From Streptomyces flavidovirens DSM 40150 (GTDB taxonomy: Bacteria; Actinomycetota; Actinomycetes; Streptomycetales; Streptomycetaceae), in contig NZ_AUBE01000002.1 in the NCBI RefSeq assembly GCF_000429085.1, forward strand, positions 350,824-414,823: a stretch of DNA of 64,000 nt, read 5' to 3'. Shown piece by piece: positions 1 through 8,976 of the stretch. The position numbers and the translations under genes were made by a program. A model generated the notes under the pieces. It did not search any database. It was not told the DNA's origin and saw nothing but the letters and a program-made list of their open reading frames with translations. How positions within the stretch are numbered: the first letter of the stretch is position 1; each line of letters starts with the position of its first letter.

Positions 1-86
1 GAAGGGGAACGAGGTGTTCAGGGGGCAGGGGTGCGGGCGGGTGCGGTGCCTGCGGCGCTGAACCGGGGCTCCGCACCGGACCGCGC

Positions 87-160
87 TCCTCAAACGCCGG
101 AGGGGCTGAAAGTCGCACAGGGGGCAACCATCCAGCCCGTCCGGCGTTCGAGGACACGCC
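87..160. repeat. Streptomyces-type intergenic inverted repeat
   Basis: The left arm (87-109) carries TCCTCAAACGCCGGAGGGG and the right arm (131-155) carries its inverse ending CGGCGTTCGAGGA. They are separated by about 20 bp. The same element occurs near 14081, 51212 and 59290. It lies just downstream of the flotillin stop codon and could form a large hairpin. Bases 1-86 hold the GC-rich flank of the element and no gene that I can support. Confidence 0.75.
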
Positions 161-166
161 CTCGGG

Positions 167-1585
167 TCAGTCCGTGATCGGGATCTGGCCGTTCGCGTCG
201 GCCGGCGCCGGCTTCGTGCCGCGCTGCGTGATGCCCTTGAGCAGCTCGGCGAGGTCGACCCCGGTGGTGGAGCTGAGCATCTCCATGCCCTGGGCGACGT
301 TGTCGGTGACCGTACGGGAGAGCTGGCTCGCGCCGTCCGTGGAGATCACGGTCAGCTTGTCGATTGCGCTCATCGGCTCGGCCGCCTTGGCGACGACCTG
401 CGGCAGCACCTCGACGAGCATCTGGAGGACGGCCGCGTCACCGTACTGCGCGAACGCGTCGGCCTTCTTGCGCATCGCCTCGGCCTCGGCCGAGCCCTTC
501 GCGGCGATGGCGGCGGCCTCCGACTCACCCTCGATCCGTACGGCCTCGGCGAGCGCCGCGCGGTGCAGCTTCTCGCCCTCACCGGTGAGGCGGGAGCGCT
601 CGGCGTCCGCCTCGGCCTCCTTGACCTGCGCGATACGACGGGCCTCGGCCTCCTGCTCCGCCTGGTAACGGGCGGCGTCGGCGGGCTTGCGGACCTTCGT
701 GTCGAGCTCGCGGTCGGTCAGCGCGGCCTGGCGCTCGGCGACCTTCTCCTGCTCCGCGAGTACTTCCTGCTGGCGTGCGGCGTCGGCGAGCGGGCCGGCG
801 GCGTTGGCCTTGGCGGCGGCGGCCTCGGTCTCGACGCGGATCTCGGCCTGCTTGAGGTAGAAGGTCCGCTCGGCGATGGCGATCTCCTCGGCCGCCTTCA
901 GCCTGGCCTGCTCCGAGGCCCGCTTGGCGATGGCCTCGGCGATGTCGGCCTCCTGACGGGCGCGGGCGGCCTCGGGGCGGCCCAGGTCCTCCAGGTAGGA
1001 GCCCTCGGTGGTGATGTCCTGGATCTGGAAGGCGTCGAGGATCAGGCCCTGCCCGGACAGGCTCGCCTCGGCCTCCTCGGCGACCTGACCGGCGAAGGCG
1101 GCGCGGTCACGGATGATGTCCTCGACCGACATCCGGCCGACGATGGCGCGCAGCGCACCGGACAGCACTTCCTGCGTGAAGCCGACGATGCCGTCCTGCT
1201 GCTGCAGAAACCGCTGGGCAGCGGCCCGGATCGCGTCCTCGCTGCCGCCGACCTTGACGATCGCGACGCCTTCGAGGTTGGCCTTCACACCACGCAGGGT
1301 GACGGCGCCGCGCACCGAGATCGGGATGTGCCGGCTGGAGAGGTCGAGGGTGAACTTCTGCTGTACGAACGGCACGACGAAGACGCCGCCGCCGACGACG
1401 ACCTTCTGGCCGCTGTTGTCGGTGGAGGTATGCCCGGTAACCGGGTCGACGGACGTCTTGCCGCGCCGACCGGTGATGATGAAGGCCTCGCTGGGGCCGG
1501 CGACCTTGTAGCGCGTGATGACGACAAGGGCCAGCATGACGAGGAGTACGACGACTCCCACGACAGCGATGACGACTGGACTCAT
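167..1585 (-). CDS. flotillin-family SPFH-domain membrane protein
   Basis: This 472-residue protein is anchored by one N-terminal membrane segment (about residues 3-24), followed by an SPFH/band-7 domain (about 40-200). A long Ala/Glu-rich helical region (about 205-385) comes next, with flotillin-type EA repeats such as AEADAERSRLTGEGEK, and then a short C-terminal oligomerisation region. Flotillins scaffold membrane microdomains. The gene follows an NfeD-like gene on the same strand after a gap of about 100 bp, which matches the yuaF-floT arrangement of Bacillus, so the two probably work as a pair. The ATG start lies directly before the membrane segment. Family assignment is firm; the client proteins are unknown. 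Confidence 0.9.
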   Translation of the reverse strand: MSPVVIAVVGVVVLLVMLALVVITRYKVAGPSEAFIITGRRGKTSVDPVTGHTSTDNSGQKVVVGGGVFVVPFVQQKFTLDLSSRHIPISVRGAVTLRGVKANLEGVAIVKVGGSEDAIRAAAQRFLQQQDGIVGFTQEVLSGALRAIVGRMSVEDIIRDRAAFAGQVAEEAEASLSGQGLILDAFQIQDITTEGSYLEDLGRPEAARARQEADIAEAIAKRASEQARLKAAEEIAIAERTFYLKQAEIRVETEAAAAKANAAGPLADAARQQEVLAEQEKVAERQAALTDRELDTKVRKPADAARYQAEQEAEARRIAQVKEAEADAERSRLTGEGEKLHRAALAEAVRIEGESEAAAIAAKGSAEAEAMRKKADAFAQYGDAAVLQMLVEVLPQVVAKAAEPMSAIDKLTVISTDGASQLSRTVTDNVAQGMEMLSSTTGVDLAELLKGITQRGTKPAPADANGQIPITD

Positions 1586-1683
1586 GATGAATTCCCCCCT
1601 GCCTTCCCAGGGGACGGCAGCAGTTGGAGTGGAACGTAACGTAAGCAGGACTGTTGGGTCACGCAGGGCCGGGCGGACCGGTG

Positions 1684-2193
1684 TCAGCGTTCGACGGGGC
1701 GCACCGTCACCGAGGTGCTCGACAGGGACGCCTCCACCCAGATCTCGGCGCCCCGTGCGACGGGCACCGCGCTCTTGGCCGCGAGTTTGACCGGCTGGCC
1801 GCCGAGCCGCAGCATCACCTCGCCGTACCCGTCGGCGGGGATGGCGGTGACGACGGACCCGGCGGTGCCGACGAGGTCGGTGCCGCGCGGGGTGGCGTCG
1901 GTCTGGTCACGCATCAGCGCGCGGCTGAAGTTCCACGCGAGCCAGCCGGCCGCGACCCCCGCCGCCACCCCGACTCCCGTGGCCGCAGCGGCTCCCAGAC
2001 CCGTGGTGCCGAGCATGATGGCGCCGCCGAAGCCGAACATCGAAATGAACCCGGCGATGACGGGCAGTGAAAGAAGCCCGTCGAAAAGGCCGTCGAGGAC
2101 TCCCCCGAAAAGCCCTTCCAGAATCCCGTCGAAGATCAACGAGAGAGCCAGCAGCACGATCCCCGCAATGCCGAGACCGAGAAAAACTGTCAT
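1684..2193 (-). CDS. NfeD-like membrane protein paired with flotillin
   Basis: The protein is 169 residues. It opens with hydrophobic, Gly-rich membrane segments (about 1-85, starting MTVFLGLGIAG). A soluble C-terminal OB-fold-like domain follows (about 105-165), containing LVGTAGSVVTAIPADGYGEV, as in NfeD/YuaF proteins. NfeD proteins typically lie beside flotillin or stomatin genes and act with them in the membrane. The ATG at 2193 was chosen over an upstream in-frame ATG because the extra 30 residues are polar and Arg-rich and would precede the membrane segments. It probably forms an operon with the downstream flotillin gene. Confidence 0.8.
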   Translation of the reverse strand: MTVFLGLGIAGIVLLALSLIFDGILEGLFGGVLDGLFDGLLSLPVIAGFISMFGFGGAIMLGTTGLGAAAATGVGVAAGVAAGWLAWNFSRALMRDQTDATPRGTDLVGTAGSVVTAIPADGYGEVMLRLGGQPVKLAAKSAVPVARGAEIWVEASLSSTSVTVRPVER

Positions 2194-2307
2194 CCCGCTC
2201 GCCTCCCCCGCGCGCGCCGATCTTCTGAACAAGAGGGATCGTCTCATGCGCGACTGACAGAAAACATTGCCGGGTTCCAGCAATCTTGACGCGTCCTTAA
2301 TGCCGCT

Positions 2308-5043
2308 TCACTCCAGCACCGGCAGCAACTGCGGAAGGTGACCGTCCGACGCGGCCGCCGCCTGCTGTCGCTCCTGCGGTACGTCCCCGTACAGCGTCGT
2401 GCGCGGCTTCGAGGGGCGGCCCGCCGCGTCCGCGATCGCGACGAGGTCCTGGATGGAGCGGTACGAGCCGTAACTGGAGCCCGCCATCCGGGAAATCGTC
2501 TCCTCCATCAGCGTCCCCCCGAGGTCGTTCGCGCCCGAGCGCAGCATCTCGGCCGCTCCCTCGGCGCCCAGCTTCACCCAGCTCGTCTGGATGTTGGTGA
2601 TGTGGGGGTGGAGGAGAAGGCGGGCCATGGCGGTGACGGCCCGGTTGTCGCGGTCCGTGGGGCCGGGCCGGGCGATGCCGGCCAGGTAGACGGGCGCGTT
2701 GGTGTGGATGAAGGGCAGCGTCACGAACTCCGTGAAGCCGCCCGTCTCCTGCTGAACGCGGGCGAGCGTACGCAGGTGGCCGAGCCAGTGGCGGGGCTGG
2801 TCGACATGCCCGTACATCATGGTCGACGAAGACCTGATGCCCAGTTCGTGCGCGGTCTTCACGACCTCGATCCACGTCGCGGTCGGCAGCTTGCCCTTGG
2901 TGAGGATCCAGCGCACCTCGTCGTCGAGGATCTCGGCGGCGGTGCCGGGGATGGAGTCGAGCCCGGCCTCCTTCGCCGCCGCCAGCCACTCACGGATCGA
3001 CATGCCGGTGCGGGTCGCGCCGTTGACGATCTCCATCGGAGAGAACGCGTGCACGTGCATGTCCGGGACGCGCTCCTTCACGGCGCGCGCGATGTCGAAG
3101 TACGCCGTGCCGGGGAGATCGGGGTGGATGCCGCCCTGCATGCACACCTCGACCGCGCCGACGTCCCACGCCTGCTCGGCGCGGTCGGCGACCTGGGAGA
3201 GGGAGAGGGTGTAGGCGTCGGCGTCGGTGCGGCGCTGCGCGAAGGCGCAGAAACGGCAACCGGTGTAACAGACGTTGGTGAAGTTGATGTTGCGCGTGAC
3301 GATGTACGTGACGTCGTCGCCGACCACGTCACGGCGCAGTTCGTCAGCGATGCGGGTGAGGGCGTCCAGGGCGGGGCCGTCGGCGTGGAGGAGCGCGAGG
3401 GCCTCGTCGTCGGTGAGCTTGGCCGGGTCGTCGGCGGCCTGTGCGAGGGCCTGGCGTACGTCGGTGTCGATGCGCTGGGGCACCATGCCGGGTGCGGCGG
3501 CCTCGCGCAGCGCGTCCCAGTCGCCGTACACGTCGTCGAAATCGGTCCGGCGGTCGGTGGTGCGGCCGGTGGTGTCGATGGTGCGGTGGAGGTCGGTGCG
3601 GCCGGTGCCGGTCGCCGACGCTGCCGACGCTGCCGCGTTGAAGCCCTCGTCGGGTTCCTGCCACGGCAGACCCGTCGGCCGTACGTCCTCGCGCGCCAGC
3701 CCGGTCTCCGGATCCGCGAGCGCCCGTACGTGCGGCAGCAACCGGGGGTCGAGCCAGGGCTCGCCGCGCTGGATGAACTCCGGGTAGATGGTGAGCCGTT
3801 CGCGCAGCGCGAAGCCCGCGGCGGCGGTCTTCGCGGCGAGCTCGTCGATGTACGGCCAGGGGCGCTCGGGGTTGACGTGGTCGGGGGTGAGCGGCGAGAC
3901 GCCGCCCCAGTCGTCGATGCCGGCGCCGATGAGGAGGGCGTACTCGGAGTCGACGAGGTTCGGCGGGGCCTGGATGCGGGCGCTCGGTCCGAGGATGTGG
4001 CGGGCCACGGCGACGGCGGCGGCCAGCTCCTCCAGCTCGGCGTCGGGCATGCCGCGCATGGCGGTGTCCGGCTTGGCGCGGAAGTTCTGGACGATGACTT
4101 CCTGAATGCCGTGGTAGGCGCGGGCGGTCTTGCGGAGCTCGAAGAGGGAGTCGGCGCGCTCCTCGTACGTCTCGCCGATGCCGATGAGCAGGCCGGTGGT
4201 GAAGGGGACGTTGGAGCGGCCGGCGTCTTCGAGGACCCGCAGGCGTACGGCGGGCTCCTTGTCGGGGGAGCCGTGGTGCGGGCCGCCGGGCTCGGACCAC
4301 AGGCGCGTCGCGGTCGTCTCCAGCATCATGCCCATGGAGGGGGCGACGGGCTTGAGCCGCTGGAGGTCGGTCCATGACATGACACCGGGGTTGAGGTGGG
4401 GCAGCAGCCCCGTCTCCTCAAGCACGCGGATGGCCATGGCGCGGACGTACGCGAGGGTGTCGTCGTACCCCTCGGCCTCCAGCCACTCGCGCGCTTCGGG
4501 CCAGCGTTCCTCGGGGCGGTCGCCGAGTGTGAACAGCGCTTCCTTGCAGCCCATCGCGGCGCCGCGGCGGGCAATGTCCAGTACCTCGTCGGGCGAGAGG
4601 AACATGCCGTGGCCGTCGCGGCGGAGCTTGCCGGGGACGGTCACGAAGGTGCAGTAGTGGCACTTGTCGCGGCACAGGCGGGTCAGCGGGATGAAGACCT
4701 TGCGCGAGTACGTGATGACGCCGGGACGCCCGGCGGCGTCAAGACCGGCGTCGCGTACACGTGCGGCGGAGGCGGTGAGGTCGCGGAGGTCGTCACCGCG
4801 TGCCTGGAGGAGCACGGCGGCCTCGGCGATGTCGAGAGCGACCCCGTCGCGGGCACGTTTCAGGGCGCGCCGCATGCTGTTGGGGGTGGGGGCGTGGCTG
4901 TGGGGTGTTGCGGTGGCGGCTCCGGTGGATTCTTGCCCGTTCCCGGAAGCGGAAACGGTACCGGACCTTGGCCCGTCCTCGTTTCCGTTTCCGTTCCCGT
5001 CCTCGTTCCCGTTTCCCCTCGGTGCGCTCGCGCTCGTCGTCAT
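2308..5043 (-). CDS. fbiC: bifunctional FO synthase FbiC (CofG/CofH fusion)
   Basis: FbiC is a double radical-SAM enzyme. It makes FO, the deazaflavin chromophore of coenzyme F420, from tyrosine and 5-amino-6-ribitylaminouracil. Two radical-SAM cluster motifs are visible: CRDKCHYC in the CofG half and CYTGCRFC in the CofH half. The predicted length of 911 residues fits actinobacterial FbiC, apart from a low-complexity N-terminal stretch rich in GNGNEDG. The start is set at the ATG giving MTTSASAP; an upstream in-frame start would add 11 Arg-rich residues. The LLM oxidoreductases and Ddn-like protein in this window would be consumers of F420. I am confident of the function. Confidence 0.96.
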   Translation of the reverse strand: MTTSASAPRGNGNEDGNGNGNEDGPRSGTVSASGNGQESTGAATATPHSHAPTPNSMRRALKRARDGVALDIAEAAVLLQARGDDLRDLTASAARVRDAGLDAAGRPGVITYSRKVFIPLTRLCRDKCHYCTFVTVPGKLRRDGHGMFLSPDEVLDIARRGAAMGCKEALFTLGDRPEERWPEAREWLEAEGYDDTLAYVRAMAIRVLEETGLLPHLNPGVMSWTDLQRLKPVAPSMGMMLETTATRLWSEPGGPHHGSPDKEPAVRLRVLEDAGRSNVPFTTGLLIGIGETYEERADSLFELRKTARAYHGIQEVIVQNFRAKPDTAMRGMPDAELEELAAAVAVARHILGPSARIQAPPNLVDSEYALLIGAGIDDWGGVSPLTPDHVNPERPWPYIDELAAKTAAAGFALRERLTIYPEFIQRGEPWLDPRLLPHVRALADPETGLAREDVRPTGLPWQEPDEGFNAAASAASATGTGRTDLHRTIDTTGRTTDRRTDFDDVYGDWDALREAAAPGMVPQRIDTDVRQALAQAADDPAKLTDDEALALLHADGPALDALTRIADELRRDVVGDDVTYIVTRNINFTNVCYTGCRFCAFAQRRTDADAYTLSLSQVADRAEQAWDVGAVEVCMQGGIHPDLPGTAYFDIARAVKERVPDMHVHAFSPMEIVNGATRTGMSIREWLAAAKEAGLDSIPGTAAEILDDEVRWILTKGKLPTATWIEVVKTAHELGIRSSSTMMYGHVDQPRHWLGHLRTLARVQQETGGFTEFVTLPFIHTNAPVYLAGIARPGPTDRDNRAVTAMARLLLHPHITNIQTSWVKLGAEGAAEMLRSGANDLGGTLMEETISRMAGSSYGSYRSIQDLVAIADAAGRPSKPRTTLYGDVPQERQQAAAASDGHLPQLLPVLE

Positions 5044-5111
5044 GCGTCCGAGCATACGAGCGACGCGGACAGGCACTCCGTCCCGTGGTGGTCCGGCGAG
5101 GGTTCAGGGCC

Positions 5112-5330
5112 TCACGGCGTCGACATCGAGCTGAAGACCAGGAACCCCAGCACCATGCCGAGGGCCAGGCCGGCTCCCGCGACGATCAGGCCCGTAACCG
5201 CGAGAGGCTCGTCCTTGGACTTGGCGATCCCGCCGAATACCAGACCGAGGACGCCGAAGAGCGGCGGGCAGAAGAACAGTGCCACCACGCCGAAAATGAT
5301 CGCGACAATGCTGAACGGACTTTTCTGCAC
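5112..5330 (-). CDS. small two-helix membrane protein (DUF4190-like)
   Basis: This 72-residue protein has two hydrophobic helices (about 5-30 and 42-66) joined by a short polar turn containing GGIAKSKDEP. This is the usual plan of DUF4190-type proteins. The GTG start at 5330 is preceded by GGAGAGGGA at good spacing. Upstream in-frame starts would add about 48 Pro/Arg-rich residues and look spurious. The function is unknown. The adjacency to fbiC is probably not meaningful, since it appears to be a separate transcription unit. Confidence 0.65.
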   Translation of the reverse strand: MQKSPFSIVAIIFGVVALFFCPPLFGVLGLVFGGIAKSKDEPLAVTGLIVAGAGLALGMVLGFLVFSSMSTP

Positions 5331-5451
5331 GTGCGTTCCCTCTCCCCCGAGGTCCGGCCGGGGCGGCCGGGCGCTGTCCATGCCGAAAGGCCAAGGTAGC
5401 GGCGCCCGGGCGCGCGGCACAGAGGGCCGGACGGCACTGGCCACATAAACG

Positions 5452-6297
5452 TCAGATAAACCTCGCGTACTCATCCAGTACGCGAAGAACCTCCGCCTCC
5501 CCCGCGGGCGGCAGTTGCAGCACCAGCTCCTCGATGCCCAGCTCCGCGTAGTGCGCCACCTTGCCGGCGCTCGGCTTCACCGCGTACGGGACCACCTGCA
5601 GCGACTGCGGATCACGCCCCGCTTCCTCCCAGACCGTACGCAGCACCGGCACCGACTCCGTCAGGCCCCGGCCGCCGATCGGCAGCCATCCGTCCGCGTA
5701 CTCCGCGATGTGCGAGAACAGCTTCGGACCCGCCGCCCCGCCCACCAGCGTGCGCGGCCCCGTCACCGGGCCGCGCGGCTTCCGCACCGGCTTGGGGTGG
5801 GCGTACGACGCTCGTACCGCACCGAACTCGCCCTCGTACGCCGTCGGTTCCTCGGACCACAGCGCCCGCATCAGCGCCATCCGGTCCCGCGTCCGCTCGC
5901 GACGGGTCGTCCACTCCACGCCGTGGTCCGCGGCCTCCTCCTTGTTCCAGCCGTAGCCCACACCGAGCGTGAAGCGGCCGCCGGAGAGGTGGTCCAGCGT
6001 CGCGACCTGCTTCGCCAGGTCGATCGGGTCGTGCTGCGCCACGAGGGTGATGCCGGTGCCGAGGCCGAGCCGTTCGGTGACCGCGGCGGCCTGGCCGAGG
6101 GCGACGAAGGGGTCGAGCGTACGGCCGTACTCACGCGGGAGTTCACCGCCCGCCGGGTACGCCGACTCGCGCGACACCGGGATGTGGGTGTGCTCGGGCA
6201 GGTACAGGCCGGCGAAGCCTCGCTGCTCCAGCTCGCGTGCGAGCCGTACCGGCGTGATCGTCTCGTCGGTGAGAAAGATCGTGGTGGCAATCCGCAT
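5452..6297 (-). CDS. LLM-class F420-dependent oxidoreductase
   Basis: This is a 281-residue TIM-barrel protein of the bacterial-luciferase superfamily. Typical elements are FAGLYLPEHTHIP near the N terminus, the LDHLSGGRFTLGVGYGWN block at about residues 100-117, and a C-terminal TIGR03619-like region (YADGWLPIGGRG). Members of this subgroup usually bind F420 rather than FMN and oxidise or reduce small molecules by hydride transfer. The gene sits about 400 bp upstream of fbiC on the same strand. No copy of the 15-bp palindrome shared by the other catabolic genes was found upstream, so it may lie outside that regulon. The substrate is unknown. Confidence 0.85.
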   Translation of the reverse strand: MRIATTIFLTDETITPVRLARELEQRGFAGLYLPEHTHIPVSRESAYPAGGELPREYGRTLDPFVALGQAAAVTERLGLGTGITLVAQHDPIDLAKQVATLDHLSGGRFTLGVGYGWNKEEAADHGVEWTTRRERTRDRMALMRALWSEEPTAYEGEFGAVRASYAHPKPVRKPRGPVTGPRTLVGGAAGPKLFSHIAEYADGWLPIGGRGLTESVPVLRTVWEEAGRDPQSLQVVPYAVKPSAGKVAHYAELGIEELVLQLPPAGEAEVLRVLDEYARFI

Positions 6298-6458
6298 GCG
6301 GAGCTCCTCATCGTGATCGGCATCAACCGGATCTCATCGTAGAAGTCCGCTGCCGAACCCCTTCCGTTGCAGGGGAGTTCACGGCTCAATACCAGGGTCT
6401 CCGTACGCCCGCAGGACGCAGGAAGCACCCTCGACGCTCAACCTCGGGAGATGCCGGC

Positions 6459-7976
6459 ATGACCGGACCGACAAGCGAATCCGGCCGGACCATCGGCCGG
6501 CGCGGACTGTTCGTGACCGGCGCCGCCGCCGCCCTTACCTTGGGCAGCGTGAGCTTCGCGAATGCCGCGCCGCCCGGCGGCGAGGAGACCCGGACCGTAC
6601 GCGGCACACTCCCGCCGGGGTCCCCCGACTACGTCTACCTGCCCGTGGAAGTGCCGCGCGGAGTACGGGAGATCGCCGTCTCGTACGCGTACGAGAGAAC
6701 TCCCGTGCCGCCCGGCACCCAGGGCAACGCCCTCGACATCGGCATCTTCGACGAGCGCGGCACCGGCCTGGGCGGCCGGGGCTTTCGCGGCTGGTCGGGC
6801 GGGGCGCGGTCGGAGTTCTTCATCCGCGCGGATGACGCGACGCCCGGCTACATCGCGGGCCCCGTCCGGGCGGGGACCTGGAACATCGTGCTGGGCCCGT
6901 ACACGACCGCCCCCGAGGGACTGCCGTACGCCGTGACCATCACGCTCCGGTACGGCGCACCGGGCAGGACCCCCGCCGCCGTCCATCCGCCCGAGCGGGC
7001 CAGGGGGCGGGGGCGCGCCTGGTACCGGGGCGACTGCCACCTGCACTCCGTGTACTCCGACGGAAAGCGCACCCCGGCCGAGATTGCCGCAGCCGCCCGC
7101 GCCGCCGGGCTCGACTTCATCAACACCAGCGAGCACAACACCCACGCCGCTCACAGCGCCTGGCAGGGCCTGTGGGGTGACGACCTGCTCATCCTCACCG
7201 GCGAGGAAGTCACCACCCGTAACGGTCATGTCGTCGCCGTCGGCACCGAGCCGGGCACCTTCGTCGACTGGCGCTACCGCGCCCGCGAGAACCGCTTCGG
7301 GCACTACGCCCGCGAGATCCGCCGCGCGGGCGGCCTGGTCGTGCCCGCGCATCCGCACGCCACCTGCATCGGGTGCAACTGGAAGTTCGGGTTCGGGGAC
7401 GCCGACGCGGTGGAGGTGTGGAACGGGCCGTACACCCCCGAGGACGAGGTCGCACTCGCGTCCTGGGACAGCACGCTCACCAGCGGCCGCGGCTGGACCC
7501 CGGCCATGGGCAGCAGCGACGCCCACCGCGAGCCGCAGCTCGTCGGTATGCCGCAGACGGTCGTACGGGCCGACGACCTCACCCGAGAGGCGATCCTCGA
7601 CGGCATCCGCGCCGGCCACTCCTACATCACCGAATCCTCCGCCGTGTCCCTCACCTTCGGCGCCTCGGGCGGCCGGGCCCGCCACGCGGGCATCGGGGAC
7701 CGGCTGGACGTCGACGCCGACACCCCCGTCACCGTCCGCCTGGAGGTGACCGGCGCACCGGGCTGCACCGCCCACTTCGTCACCGACCAGGGCACGCTGC
7801 ACACCGCGCCGCTGCCGGAGTCCGGGGCAGGCACGGTGGAATGGCGCACGACACCGCACTACGCCACGTACGTACGCGCGGAAGTCCGCCACGCACCGAA
7901 GGTCCCCACCCTGCCGGGAGCCCTGGCGGCGATGACCAACCCCGTCTTCCTCGGTCCCGCTTCCGGCCGCCGCTGA
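6459..7976 (+). CDS. CehA/McbA family metallohydrolase, Tat-exported, PHP domain
   Basis: The 505-residue precursor starts with a twin-arginine signal (RRGLFVTGAAAALTLG) ending near ANA, so the enzyme is probably secreted folded. A beta-rich region (about 45-185) precedes a PHP-type metal-dependent hydrolase domain. That domain begins at YRGDCHLHSVYSDG (about 188-201) and carries further metal ligands in TSEHNTH, VPAHPHA and GSSDAH. CehA and McbA themselves hydrolyse carbamates, but most family members have no known substrate. The ATG is preceded by GGGAG at about eight bases. It is transcribed divergently from the LLM gene. Confidence 0.85.
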   Translation: MTGPTSESGRTIGRRGLFVTGAAAALTLGSVSFANAAPPGGEETRTVRGTLPPGSPDYVYLPVEVPRGVREIAVSYAYERTPVPPGTQGNALDIGIFDERGTGLGGRGFRGWSGGARSEFFIRADDATPGYIAGPVRAGTWNIVLGPYTTAPEGLPYAVTITLRYGAPGRTPAAVHPPERARGRGRAWYRGDCHLHSVYSDGKRTPAEIAAAARAAGLDFINTSEHNTHAAHSAWQGLWGDDLLILTGEEVTTRNGHVVAVGTEPGTFVDWRYRARENRFGHYAREIRRAGGLVVPAHPHATCIGCNWKFGFGDADAVEVWNGPYTPEDEVALASWDSTLTSGRGWTPAMGSSDAHREPQLVGMPQTVVRADDLTREAILDGIRAGHSYITESSAVSLTFGASGGRARHAGIGDRLDVDADTPVTVRLEVTGAPGCTAHFVTDQGTLHTAPLPESGAGTVEWRTTPHYATYVRAEVRHAPKVPTLPGALAAMTNPVFLGPASGRR

Positions 7977-8009
7977 CAGCAACCGACGCCACCGGCAACG
8001 CGGGCGGCC

Positions 8010-8223
8010 TCACCAGTCCTCACCCTTGCGCCCGCACTCCGCCCACAGCAGCTTGCCGCCGCCCGGCCGCCCTGGGTAGTACGCCCCGCCGAGGGGGTAA
8101 CCACCCCACCTGTCCGCGCACGCCTGGACGAGGTGGAGGCCCCGTCGCTCGGGCGATTCCGGGAGCGCGGGGATCGTGCGGAAGGTGGAGGGTGTAGGCC
8201 CAGGGCGGGGTTACGGTGGCCAT
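8010..8223 (-). pseudogene. remnant of HATPase-type ATP-binding regulator
   Basis: Reading in from the ATG at 8223 gives MATVTPPWAYTLHLPHDPRA, a typical start of Streptomyces HATPase-type ATP-binding regulators. In another frame the last third reads ERRGLHLVQACADRWGG and KLLWAEC, which is the typical C terminus of the same family. The central ATP-binding N box is missing and the two ends are out of frame. The gene has therefore lost its middle and is dead. It is divergent from an equally damaged XRE remnant, as expected for a decayed XRE/DUF397/ATPase module. Confidence in the pseudogene call is fairly high. Confidence 0.7.
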
Positions 8224-8271
8224 GGAAGTTTCCGATCGCTGTCGGGAGTTGGACCGTGACGCGCGTTCCGA

Positions 8272-8677
8272 GAAGTACTCCCGACGCCACTGCTGGACCT
8301 TGCCGAGCTGGAACACCACTCGACCCGGCTGCAGTCCGCCACCACGTCGCACATTCCGGGTCTGCTGCAAATCACCGACCACGCCCGCGAGATCTTCCGG
8401 CAGGTCGTCCCAGAGTTCTCGCGCACCGAGGTTGAGCACCGCGTGAACCACCGCCTCCAGCGACAGGCGCTGCTTGACCGGGCAGACGATCTTGTACGCG
8501 CACGGGCCCGTGCCCCAGCTCGACACCGTCTCGCTGGATCAGTCGCACGGTCCGGCGCTTGTTGACGCCGAGGCCCAGTTGGAGATGTACCGGGCTCTGC
8601 TGGCCCGTATGGAAGCCGTAGCCCTGGAGCCCTCCGCGTCACGCGAGCTCATCCACAAACTGACCCACGACTTGTGA
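8272..8677 (+). pseudogene. remnant of XRE-family regulator (DUF5753 domain)
   Basis: From about 8272 one frame reads LLDLAELEHHSTRLQSATTS and then IPGLLQITDHAREIFRQ, the start of a DUF5753 domain. At about 8478 the text jumps from RQALLDR straight into GQTILYAHGPVPQLDTVSLD in a different frame. It continues to SRELIHKLTHDL and a stop at 8677. Roughly 60 residues of the domain are deleted at the junction, and no helix-turn-helix region is present upstream. Both the deletion and the missing DNA-binding domain make function very unlikely. It lies just before an intact DUF397 gene, its normal partner. Confidence 0.75.
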
Positions 8678-8687
8678 AGGGGAACTG

Positions 8688-8885
8688 ATGCAATCCGCTG
8701 AGGCCGATTGGCAGAAGTCTTCGTTCTGCGGACAGGGTGAGTCCTGCGTACACGTGGCTGCCAGTGACCGCACGGTCCTGCTCACCGAGAGCGCGGACCC
8801 GGCCCACGCCGTACTCAGCACGACCCCCACCGCCTGGAACGCCCTGCTCCAGAGCCTCAGCCAGGCCGGGCGTCCGCCCGCCTGA
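8688..8885 (+). CDS. DUF397 domain protein
   Basis: This 65-residue protein has the DUF397 pattern: WQKSSFCGQGESCVHVA near the N terminus, then a Thr/Val-rich middle and TAWNALLQSL near the C terminus. DUF397 proteins are partners of XRE-DUF5753 regulators in Streptomyces (WhiJ-type modules). Here the partner regulator upstream is destroyed, so this gene is probably an orphan. The ATG has a purine-rich site, GAAGGGGAAC, just upstream. Confidence 0.85.
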   Translation: MQSAEADWQKSSFCGQGESCVHVAASDRTVLLTESADPAHAVLSTTPTAWNALLQSLSQAGRPPA

Positions 8886-8902
8886 ACGTCGCTGGACACG
8901 AC

Positions 8903-8942
8903 AGAGGGCCGGGGAAGCCGTATTCGGCTTCCCCGGCCCTCT
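8903..8942. terminator. bidirectional hairpin terminator
   Basis: This is a perfect 18-bp inverted repeat (arm AGAGGGCCGGGGAAGCCG) with a TATT loop at 8921-8924. It sits between the convergent DUF397 gene and the permease gene, with a short T-containing tail. Position and stability support a terminator serving both directions. Confidence 0.9.
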
Positions 8943-8976
8943 CGTGACTCAGGTATGCAGCGGGAGTTCGGACGGG

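Noticed and set aside
2338..4377. A 679-residue plus-strand frame opposite fbiC.
   Set aside because: It is an antisense shadow; the radical-SAM motifs lie on the minus strand.
5452..6297. Membership of the LLM gene beside fbiC in the operator regulon.
   Set aside because: No CTGACnnnnnGTCAG-like site was seen in its upstream region.
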